Shown: piece after piece, positions 44,076 to 53,778 of the stretch
How the letters are laid out: each line of letters opens with the position of its first letter
Position numbering within the stretch: the first letter of the stretch is position 1
Origin: Hippasteria phrygiana
Taxonomy: Eukaryota > Echinodermata > Asteroidea > Valvatida > Goniasteridae
Reading direction: 5' to 3'
DNA: 64,000 bases
Assembly (NCBI GenBank): GCA_037893225.1
Contig: JAZGUH010000774.1
Location: 186,001 to 250,000 of the forward strand
Made by a program: the position numbers and the translations under genes
The notes under the pieces: model-generated
What the model saw: the letters and a program-made list of their open reading frames with translations, nothing else
What the model was told of the DNA's origin: nothing
Databases searched by the model: none

Positions 44076-46835
44076 TCACAGACTGTGAAACTTCTCAAAG
44101 CATGGTATTACACACATTGGTTTGTCACACTGTTTACAAATTATGCGAGTTTGTTTCCGCTTGGCTCTGGTACTGCAAACAACACAGTTGCGCTTTTTGC
44201 CAGCAACATTTCTCCCAGGATAGTGATGATTTGGAAAGCGGCTGGAACCACATGTCACTTGACTGGCATGCTGAGCTGGGTTGTGCTTCCAGGTGGAAAG
44301 AAGTCCTTCTATCACTTTGACCCTGAAATCCAAAGTGGTCAAGTGCTGGTTTGTAGGGATGCTGTTGTATACAATGGTAGCATTCAACAAACAGATGTCA
44401 AGAATGGTCACGAAAACTCTTTTCCACCATTTCATCGATTTGTGAGGGTGCGAGTAGTACTGACACATTTGTGCTGCGAGATCACTTCCTCCCATGTATT
44501 TATTATAATCATTGACGACAGCAGGTTTTTTGATTGTACGAAGTCCACTTAAACTGTTTTTGCTCCGAATGTCTTTCGTGTCGATATCGCAGTTTCCAAA
44601 ATTGGTAAGAAGAGTTACACGTTTGGCATCCTGCCAAACGACGCAGAGTTGCCCGGCTTTGGTGTAAAACTGGGGGTCAGCACCTCTTCTCATGGGGAAC
44701 TTTTTGGGGTTTGCACAATCTGGAATCCCTTGTGAGGTGTAGCGTACAGTTCCACGAGCTCCGAACTTTAACTGTGACAACTTGCAGACGAGAGCCGGGC
44801 TCGTGTACCAATTGTCCATGAAAATTAAATGTCCCTTATGTTCGAGTCCTTTAATAAGGTCGAGGACTACATGCCCAGCAGATGAAAGATTAGGTGGGTG
44901 GTGTGTTGAAGCATAACCAACGGAGGATTGACTAGATTCTTTTGATGTGGGCTGAGAGCCGGTGAACACCTTCCAGGCACATGTATAACCGGTTTCTGAC
45001 TCGTTCAATGAAAAACATTTCAATCCCCATTTGGCGGACTTTCGTGGCATGTACTGTTTGAAACCAAGTCGGCCTTTGAACTTGATCATTGTCTCATCCG
45101 GTGAGAGGTTTCGGCCTGGCTTGTAAATGCGAGGAAAGGATGGCAATACAATGTCGAGCAGCGGGCGAACCTTGGACAGTTTGTCAGGGGGAGCATCACC
45201 TGGTTGAGCTCTGTTGTTGGCAAGGTGGAAAAATCGAAGGATCGCAGTGAATCGATTGCGAGACATGGTCGCCGAATACAGGGGACTTCGCAGAACTTCA
45301 GACCTGGACCAGTGCATGCTGTAGCGAGGCCTTTTGTTGATACCCATGCACAGAAGCAAGGCCATGAATGCCATCATTTCAGGAACAGTAGTTGGAGTCC
45401 AGGCAGGCTGATGATTGGCTGCATCTGCACACATTGTTTGGTCGGCATAGCGATTGGTCTCCTCCACCATCAACTCCCACACTGCTTGGCAGAAGAAGAG
45501 CTGAAAGATCTGCATGGGTGACAGGTCACTGAAATCTTCCGTACAGCCAGTCTCTTCATTGAAGTTCATCGGTGGGCGCTTGCTGTAGGAGGTGCTTGCT
45601 TTATTCCATCCACACCTGAAATAGGAACATTCAGAAAGGTAATGGGACGCTATTCATTTCAAGGCACATTTTCTTTAAGGTAGTATACAACATTAGCTTT
45701 TGTTTTTTGGGTCCAACGGATTGATACGGGGTTTAGTATTTGTTTGGACGACGGTTGGCCAACCATCTTTGGAAATTGCTACAAAATGTCAGTTTAGTTA
45801 AACAGAACAGCACACCAGGTGCCCTGATTTCACAGGATGCTCGAGGCTATTCTTGACTGTCAAGTACGGTCATTCATAATAATGAGGTATTTTTTCTTTT
45901 CTTGTCTGTGTGGGGTGGGGGGGGGGGGGGGGGGGTGGGTGGTCGCAAATGTTGTATTACCTTTAATGACAAAACTGTCCATACAATGCTGTTTTTGGAT
46001 GCTCATATCTAGTGTTCCCACTGAAATAAGTGCAGCCATGATCTAATTGCTGTAGGCCTTTTATCCCTAAATTCACATAAGACACAGATTGTAGTTAATA
46101 TTTCTAGTATCTTACTTATCAATCTTATTCTTAGCGAACAAGTAAAAATACGGACATTCAGAAACATGTACGAGGCTGCTGTTCATTTGTAGACCAATGT
46201 TCTTATAGGAAATTGTGATTAATATTTTGATTTCGGGGGTACATGTACATTAATTAATATAAATTGTAGTTTTTAATTACATTCAAATCTCCTCCTTTTT
46301 ATAGATTATTATTGCCGCCAGTCTTTTTTTTAGTAATTGAATAAGGCCCAATTCAGTGGAATTGAAATGTGTTTTTTTTTTTCAGCATTGCATTTGCTGT
46401 CCTATATCTGAACTTTGATTTGGATGCAAAATCATCACACTTGACTTTGCATACTTCAGGTACAAATTCAATATTTTCATCAATTTCTAATTGGATTTCC
46501 ATCGTATTATGCAATGCAAACTTAAACGTTCAGTGCTTTTTATGATTTTCCCCGCGAAAGAACATTAAAAAGCAAAGGTTACATTACAGTAGCCCAGTAA
46601 TATTTTTATAGACATGAATGACGGATGCGAAACATTTCGAGACTAGCCAAGTTGAACCTTTTAAGTTTTATGAACCTCCCTACCTGAAGTTTGGCTTTCC
46701 CGACGAAGTTGACGAAGTTTGCATAGCTTCGCCATCACTGTCGTCAGATGTCGCTAGAGAAGATTCATCATCGGACATATCTGAACCGCTATCTGCGAAG
46801 ATTTCCTCCAAAATCTTGGAAGCGTTTTCTGCCAT
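44076..46835 (-). CDS. piggyBac transposase (two exons, about 563 residues)
   Basis: Exon 1 is 46684-46835 and exon 2 is 44076-45615; the intron has gtaggg and ttcag borders and joins in phase within an Arg codon. piggyBac transposases excise precisely at TTAA. Exon 1 encodes an acidic Ser/Asp-rich head (ADSGSDMSDDESSLATSDD), usual for the family. Exon 2 has the DDE_Tnp_1_7 fold: LSPDETMIKFKGRLG (first Asp), LIFMDNWYTSPAL (second), YNKYMGGSDLAAQM (third; GGSD instead of the more common GGVD). The C-terminus CVVCSTRAKRKQTRIICKQC with later CVIPCF is the cysteine-rich zinc domain that reads the terminal repeats. No stop or frameshift is visible. An upstream ATG at 47060 would start only 40 bp from the terminus, so MAENASK is preferred. 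Confidence 0.85.
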
Positions 46836-47242
46836 GATAGCGGCTATAATTATAAAGTGGCGTCGCGTGGGGATGCAAACTGCCGATCGCGCGCGTGCCT
46901 TTTCAAGTAAGTGGAAACCAACTGCACAGCGCTGCCCAAAGTGAGGGCGCTGTTCACATTTCAGTTGCAAACAATAGTAGCTCGTGCCAACAGAGAACGC
47001 TGGTCGTGTAAAGCTTATAAATTCCTGTGACAAACAAGCACGATGGTAGCGAACGTCCATGCAACATTGAGCCCAGGTGGCGCGCGCGGTATTGATAGGG
47101 TTAAGGCAGTTAGGCCATTATCACGTGTACTTTGGACAAAGACACTTCGTTGAACCCACGTGCGTTTCCTCCACCAATAGTTTCGCTTATTGTGCAGATC
47201 TCAGTTTACCCTTTGTGCTGTACACGTACGTCAGATCAGTTT

Positions 47243-47416
47243 GAGATTTGAAGGTTTGCATGGCGAAAGCAAAGATTAGAATAACTGGTTTGCGGTAGCA
47301 CCATGTAATCGATCTCTTTTGTGAGTTTGTGTGGTTCTTTTTTCTCCGGTTCTTTTCAGAACCACACAAACTCACAAAATCGATTACATGGTGCTGCCGC
47401 AGACCAGTTATTCTAA
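47243..47416 (+). mobile_element. 174-bp fold-back element with histone stem-loop and 12-bp target duplication
   Basis: The direct repeat tcagatcagttt flanks the element (47231-47242 and 47417-47428). The interior is a nearly perfect hairpin: ttagaataactggt to the left pairs with accagttattctaa to the right, with ggtttgcggtagcaccatgt against acatggtgctgccgcagacc. The centre holds GGTTCTTTTCAGAACC. The left half is related to 5857-6026 in the same order (tttgcatgg, GGTTTGCGGTARCACCATGT, atctc, gag). No terminal poly(A). Confidence 0.75.
47348..47363 (+). ncRNA. Histone mRNA 3' stem-loop-like hairpin
   Basis: GGTTCTTTTCAGAACC fits GGYYCTTTTCAGRRCC exactly and is followed by ACA, as in many histone mRNAs, then a C/A-rich stretch. 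No histone coding region is nearby. Confidence 0.55.
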
Positions 47417-47813
47417 TCAGATCAGTTTTTCTTTTTTAAGCAATGAGTGCTTATTTGCGTTTGAATAGGCATAATGTGTTGCGTAATTAAATTGCATAGT
47501 AGCCTTTTAAAAGCAGTGATATTCGTTGATTTCCACTGTTGCTGTGATAGTTTTCATGAGATTCTTTGAAACCGGGGTTTTTATAAGAATGCGAATCCAT
47601 GAAAATGTCGTTTCGTTTGCTTGGTCCACCACGGGCGTTTGCAATTTACATATTCATTGTCCCGTAGAATTCACTTATAGACATTCTTGCTTTGCGTCAT
47701 GTTTGCCCCTTATAAGTGTTGGGTGCACGTTGCCTCTGCATTCAGGTGAACGCACACACCGAGTGAAACACGTTTCGTGTCGTTGTTGCGCTATCATTGC
47801 CTTTTCTTGCTGA

Positions 47814-48956
47814 TTGCCCTCCCACCCACCCCATAAATTTCTCTTGGGAATTTTTCTCTTGGCTCTTTGTTATGTTCTCTTCATATTACAGGCATGTCAA
47901 ATGTTGACTCGTGTTTCTCCTGCGTCATGGCAGGGCATTGGTGCAAGAGTTGACCCTTCTCCTTCGCCTCTAGCAACTACTCCCGGTTCCGCGGACGAAT
48001 TAGGGCCAGCCCCAGCACCGCCTTCCCACCGTCCAGCTTCAGACAGCCCACTCCGTGGTCAGTTCCAGTCTCTCAAAGAGCCCTGCTCTCTTCGGACCAA
48101 CCCGCAATCTCTGCTCCGCATCAGAACGATGCCAGCGGACTCTCCAGTGTCGCAAGTTCCTCCAAGTCCTAGTAGCAATGGCATATGCAACAAGTTTGAC
48201 GGCGTTCTAGAGGTACCGGTACATTGTTCTTGTAAATTGCCTTTGTTACAATCTGATGGTATACATGTTAAAGGCAGATTAAAGGAAAATGTGCAATTCT
48301 GGCATGACATAGGAGCTCCTAATATGGTAATTTCTATTATCGAAAGCGGTTACATAATCCCCTTCACTGAACACCCGCCTCCGATGTCTTTTTCGCAACA
48401 AATCGGCTATGCGAGACAACAAATTTGTGACCAAGTCTGTTCTGAAGCTTTTGGCCTCTTCTATAGGATTGCGGAAAACTCAACCTTCCTACATTGTAAG
48501 TCCGCGTCCTCTGCATCCAACACAAATAGACTAATTCTCGATTTAAGTGCATTTAACAACTATGTACCCAAACGTCATTTCAAACAAGACGATTGGAAGT
48601 CGGCCCTTCAATTCATTTCGCTAAATGCTTTATTGATATCCTTTGATTTAAAATCAGGTTATCATCATGTCGACATTGCCCCTGTTTCTCCACCATTTTT
48701 GGGGTTTTCCTGCTGTATCGAGGGTGTCGACAGATATTTTGAATTAAATATCCTCCCTTTTGGTTTGACCTCTGCGCCATACGTTTTCACAAAATTACTG
48801 AAACCTTTAGTTCGGCACTGGAGGTCTTTGTCTGGAATTTTTGTAGCTCTCTCTCTCGATGATGGTTTCGTCTCTGTTCCTCAACCTGAACACGCTTCGT
48901 CGCACATGCAACTTGCAAGGGATACCTCTTGCTATATTATTTTATTTATTTATTAA
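47814..48956 (+). pseudogene. DIRS reverse transcriptase, C-terminally truncated
   Basis: A Pro/Ser-rich leader (residues 1-140) precedes the RT: ENVQFWHDIGAPNMV, NRLILDLSAFNNYVPKRHF, LISFDLKSGYHHVDIA (motif A), ELNILPFGLTSAPYVFTKLL (motif B), FVALSLDDGFVS (motif C). Motif C reads SLDD where YLDD is usual, and the thumb and RNase H are replaced by unrelated sequence after RDTSC. The frame has no clear natural start; the N-terminal membrane-like stretch before MLTRVSP is probably not coding. Confidence 0.8.
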
Positions 48957-49229
48957 ATTTCTTTACCCAGGGTGTGCCCAAACAGTTTAAAAGATCTGAT
49001 TATATAGAGCTGGGCTCTCCAGCGCTTCATCACGGAAGGAACAAAAATTCTCTCCTTGGTTCTAGTGATTTCGTTGGTCATGTGGCTGCTGCTGCCTGTT
49101 TGGATTTCAGAAGTTCCTGATGCTTTGATTTATTCAGATATTAATTTCCCCTTCTCTTTTCTCGCTGTGTAGGTTGTTCGAAGGCACCCGTTTTGGCTCT
49201 TTTCCTCAACAATTTCAGGAAGTAAAATA
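48957..49229. other. Gap in DIRS copy 2 without recognisable coding
   Basis: RNase H and linker motifs such as the IVDYDDW box are absent, so an internal deletion or replacement is inferred. Confidence 0.4.
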
Positions 49230-50152
49230 CAGAATTCTTCTGGATGCAGTCTTTGCTAAAGCAGAGGGTACAATTGTTAGTTATTTTTACAAATGCCGTT
49301 AGTTTATTTCCTGGTTGAATTCGCAATCCATCATTCCTGTTCTGCCTATTTCTGAACAGATTATCGCCACTTATCTCTCTCGCGTCAAATCCAAAGCCTG
49401 TTCCGATAGCGTTTTAATCACTACAGTTGCCGCCTTAAAATGGTTTCATTCCCTGGTTAATGTCGAGAACAACCCTCTCGATACACTCGTAATCCAACAC
49501 ATTTTAGTCAGCGGCAAGCGACAACTGCATAATCCACCCGTCCAAAAACGCCCTCTTTCTCTCGATCAAGTATAAAGTAAAAGCTATCATTGACCTTATG
49601 GCCGGTCCCCAAGCCTCGCTTTTGGATCTGCGCACTGCCGTTTACGTTTCTCTCAAGTACGCTCTGGCAGACATCAAGGCCAGTCATTTGTCAGAGCTCG
49701 ACGACAATAAAGGAATTTCTGTTTTCATCCCCAGATCTAAAACTGACGTATTTAGAGACGGTAAAACAACTGTTCTGTGCGACACATTGGATAAATATTC
49801 CCCAGTCACACTTTTACGTCGATATTTAGACCTTGCTGACATTTCTTTGGGGGAAAGACAGATATTTGTTTACCCCCGTTTCATTTTTCCCTTCCACGAA
49901 AACTTAAAAACTCAGCTCAAACAGACCTTTGAGTTACACAAGAAGCAGAATTGTTTTTGGACTGTAAATAATGCTAACGAATACGGTCTACATAGCCTAA
50001 GGTCTAGGGGTGCCTCTCATTTGGCTAACAAGCATGCGCCAGAAGCCCTTATTATGCAACATGGTCGTTGGAAGACTCATCGGGCAAAAAAACAGTTATG
50101 TCAAGTGGAATTTACAAGAAAGGTTAAAGCTCTCCCACTCGCTTTTTGTTGA
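49230..50152 (+). pseudogene. DIRS tyrosine recombinase, broken
   Basis: The core-binding part (FAKAEGTIVSYFYKC, a TAG near 49303, then ISWLNSQSII to KRPLSLDQV) is separated from the catalytic part by a short insertion near 49573-49580 that shifts the frame. The catalytic part (from 49598) has LHSLRSRGAS, the HxxR box, and QHGRWKTHR, the H/W box. The first Arg of the active site is not evident: the site reads ALADIKASHLSEL. The tyrosine lies out of frame: an A7 run at 50086-50092 shifts the tat at 50097-50099 away from the main frame. Confidence 0.75.
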
Positions 50153-50159
50153 ATGATTA

Positions 50160-50862
50160 ATAATTGTGGATGTGTCGCCTACCCGTATCATGCAGCGTAA
50201 ATCTAAAGTAATCTATTTAAGGAGCGTGACCAGATCACAAATTTGACCAACCATTTTCCCATTTCAGATTTAGTACCATATCAATTTTAATTATGTTTTC
50301 CTTTCTCATTTTTCTTTCTGAATTTTTCGCGTTCGCAATAGTAGTGCACCCCGTCTGAATAGTCGGTATGACGTCATCATTTTGGGCCTCTCGACCAATC
50401 AGAACGCTGGATTTTGACCACGTGACACCTCATTAGCATAAAATTGTGGAGCAGGCCCGTACCATTTATAGTAGGGTTGTTTATATGCCGGAGGGGCGTA
50501 AATATAGATAAAACTAAATTTGTATATTTAATATAGTGTTTGTATATTATACTTACATTATGCCTAGGATAATAACAGATTAGTACAAATAGACAAATAG
50601 TGTTGTGAATGAAGGATTAAGTACCTTTCGCGTTGTTTGTGATGTGAGTAAAACAACGTGTGACCTCCGTTGCGAATGGTTTAGCCCGAACAAGGTATAC
50701 CTAGACACGGATCACGCGTCACGGTGGGCAGCCCACGGTACGGGCTTCCCCGCGCGTCAAGACATGTCCGACCATGGTGCCCAAACTGTCCGCTCTTATC
50801 TTCCAAAGTACAGGATGCGCAGCTGTATAAATACGAGAACCAGTAGGCCTACAATTTAAATG
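50160..50862. other. Gene-free flank between DIRS copy 2 and the polymerase element
   Basis: A TATA-like tataaatac occurs at about 50826 and a gacgtcat word at about 50372. It may be the DIRS 3' region. No coding evidence. Confidence 0.35.
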
Positions 50863-52746
50863 GTCCGATAGCCTATACTGTCAGAGATGTTTCACGGTAA
50901 ATTCCAGAGATGGCCAGGTTTGGAGTAATGGTCAGCAACACCAGTTGCACAAAGGATATCCGGCCACATTACCACCAGAAACACATACAAGTAAAATTGT
51001 ACGCAAGGCCATGCCATCGCGTGTACGCGGGTGGGGGTATGAGAAAACACCAAATTTCCGCGTAGCTCACTATTTGGACGAAAAATGTACATGTGCGGCC
51101 GTATTACGTTAGGCCCTGTCCGCACCCAACATGCTGTACGTGCAGGCCGATCTAGTGAATGGAACAATCGGTCTTGAAGTTTAATCCCCAGATAAAAGCC
51201 CCATTAAAGACAGTGTTTGGTCAGATCGATTATCTTTTAACCACAAAACCTGTATACACGCGTGTATACACAGGCCGGAATGGATCCCCGCAAGTTGAAA
51301 AGATTACACCATTACAAAAACGTAACTGCATTTAGTTTCGTCTAATTGTACAAACATTCACACGGCAGAGATGCTAAGTTGACCTTGGTACCTGTCCACA
51401 AGCCAACAGGCATGGCTTCACACTTGGTTCATACACGGAGTCTGTTAACCGTCATGTAAACACATTCCATTTGCAATAAAACTCGAATATATTCAATGTT
51501 TGTTCAAACGTATATATTTATTTTATATATTTTTTACAAACTTGGAACATATTGAGGATTCCCTTAATCGTCAATTCCATAATTGGAGACATTTACTTTG
51601 AAATGGACGAACATTACGACAGAAAATAAATTCACCCCTTCATCAGGCCCCGCTCTTTCGTGGAGGAGTGTCAGAGATCATATTAGTTTCTTTGTTTAGT
51701 TATAAACAAGTCCACTGAAAAAAGTAGGGACAACGTAGACATTTATCAATTGACTTTCAGGTCATTGATTCGGTCACCTATGTTCAGTAGGCAATAGCTA
51801 GCTAACTCTATAATGAGCTGGCCTATATGACCTTGCTCTATGGTTTAACGGGCTTGAGGGTCGACGGCTATATGTACACGCTTTCGTATATGTAAACAAC
51901 ATTGCGTAAGAGCTATACCAGCCAAAGTAGGCCTAATCTATGAAACTCTATAAACACGATATTTTCGGACTACGTTCTGACAGGCAAAGATTGTTGCTGC
52001 TAATTTTACTTCTTTTATGGGACTGGGAAGTACACACTACGAAGTAAGCAATGTCACGGTAACGGGTTTCAAAAGTAAGCGTACAAAATGTTCACGGAAC
52101 AATTAAAACGGAAAATTGGAAATTATCAAAGTAAATTACCAAAAAGCGAAAACTAAAAGTGACATAAAAAATAAAAATGTACAAATGAAAAGCAAGTATG
52201 TAAAATATACGGTAAAGTGAATCGCGTTCAACCTAAAAACTGTACAATTACGAATAAATCGTAATAACTAAAACAAAATCAAAATCAAACGTACAAAACT
52301 CTTGAAAACATAATATGAAACGGCGTAAAACTCTAAACTGAACGACTAATTAATGTAAATTAAAAATCAACAACTTAAAAATAATTATTTAAATAGGGCC
52401 TACAAAGTAAAATTGTTCAGCGTAACAAAACGTTTCAGACAAAATGTACACAAATAAATTTAAACGTGTTTTTTCTCTCTTGTTTTGGATACTCTTGATT
52501 CTATACTTTTCTTCTAGTGTACTTGTATATTTTTATTACTTTTATATTGGTATCGCTACTATACTAGGGTACGGTAATAAGGGTATACTGTACACTAATA
52601 CCTATACATGTACTTGATTTGGCTTACGTCATATCACATGGCCCAATAATACAAGAACCTAAATGGCTTTAACAATCAGGCAAACTACGGAAAGAAATAA
52701 ATCGGCATTAAATAAAAGAAGACACGGAAACGAATAAATAGACAGA
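50863..52746 (+). repeat. Left terminal inverted repeat, 1,884 bp
   Basis: It starts gtccgatagcctatactg and ends cgaataaatagacaga, then diverges from the right copy. It is A/T-rich apart from the outer 400 bp and includes a minus-strand 91-codon frame at 50892-51167. Confidence 0.9.
50892..51167 (-). CDS. 91-codon frame in the left terminal repeat, unknown
   Basis: The frame starts MFHSLDRPARTACWV and contains a hydrophobic segment FYLYVFLVVMWPDIL at about residues 58-73. It points outward, towards the element end, and is duplicated with the same translation at 62149-62424. Both copies being open is expected if the repeats are near identical, so this is weak evidence for a gene. Confidence 0.2.
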   Translation of the reverse strand: MFHSLDRPARTACWVRTGPNVIRPHMYIFRPNSELRGNLVFSHTPTRVHAMAWPCVQFYLYVFLVVMWPDILCATGVADHYSKPGHLWNLP

Positions 52747-53690
52747 ATTCCTTGATTGGTCAAAGGGTAATTCAAGTTTCAAGTATTTTATTTACACAAA
52801 TCTGAATCTTTATCATGTTAAAAATAAAGTCATAATGCCTAACTGCGCAACTATTAGATGTGCATCTGAACAGGGTACCCGGTACCCGACCGCTTATGTT
52901 AGGAATCGGTTCCAGATTATGGAATATACCCGTAACTGAATTAACATATTACTTGGTAATTTCAAAGACAACGGAAACAATATTGTAGGGAAACCAAGGT
53001 ATACATGGAAAAAAAAAATAGATTAACGTTTAAAAGGCTTGATAAAATGTAATCTACACCTTCATTAAGCTATACCTCACTGTACCCATCTTGCTGCATT
53101 GATGCACCAATGTGGTAGTATTAACGTGCAGACCTCCTATGCGAGATTTAATTTTTGGATTGGCTTTCTGTAACGAGTACCTATTCCCGTACTAATGCAC
53201 ACCCATTTGTCGTGTAAAAAACAATAAGCTTGGATGTTGAAGTAAACTTTAAAACAAAGTGCAGAGATGAAAGTCTATTAATCACTTATTTTTATAGTTT
53301 GGGGTAATGTTAAACCCGGCATAGTTTAGGAAACATCAATTTCTTAGTCCGGGCAATAGCACTCAACCGGTCTTGTCAACAAACGTCATGTAAAAACGTA
53401 TTGGTAAAAATAACCGATGTAAACATTTTGCATTATGCATGTTTATAGCGTATACCGGAATTTAAACGTATCTGTTTGGGCTTTGAACGTCTAATAATCA
53501 ATTTTAATTACCAGTGTTTTGCCCTGCAAATATATTTACCTAAACTGTTAGCGAGTAAAATCGTAGTCTGAATATCGAAAGGAACAGTTCAAGTAAGTAA
53601 TTTATATACATGTAGGCCCTATACATGTATTTACGTACACGGTTCTGCAGACATTTGCACAACTTCTTTTGATATACTTTATAACAATTC
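52747..53690. other. Element interior between left repeat and polymerase 3' end
   Basis: About 940 bp without a supported gene; it is A/T-rich and probably the polymerase 3' untranslated region. Confidence 0.4.
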
Positions 53691-53778
53691 ATGACATTAC
53701 AACATCGAAAGTGTGTTATTAATAACCATATGGCAGGGTGTCAAAGTTTTGGACTTGGACCCGTTTGGTGTAAACCAC

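Larger units (their letters stand above)
42701..47100 (-). mobile_element. piggyBac element, 4.4 kb, apparently intact
   Basis: The ends are CCCTTTCAATACC (42701) and, in reverse complement, CCCTATCAATACC (47100): 12 of 13 match. TTAA flanks both sides (42697-42700 and 47101-47104), the family's fixed target duplication. It codes for one spliced transposase on the minus strand. Sequence homology to the region upstream of NAA80-like copy 1 resumes on the far side (gacaaagacacttcg near 47137). Confidence 0.9.
47814..50152 (+). mobile_element. DIRS-type retrotransposon, inactive copy 2
   Basis: On the plus strand a gag-pol-like frame with RT (47814-48956) is followed, after a gap lacking RNase H, by a tyrosine recombinase (49230-50152). 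This is the opposite orientation to copy 1. The coding parts are more diverged from copy 1 than expected for one family. The RT tail and RNase H appear deleted; stops and frameshifts break the recombinase. Terminal repeats were not identified. Confidence 0.8.

Noticed and set aside
46836..47060. Upstream ATG extension of the piggyBac transposase
   Set aside because: Starting at 47060 would place the start codon about 40 bp from the element end and add a segment without family resemblance; the acidic head starting at 46835 fits better.
47526..47813. 95-codon frame before the second DIRS element
   Set aside because: No domain, and it lies where a DIRS 5' untranslated region or flank is expected.
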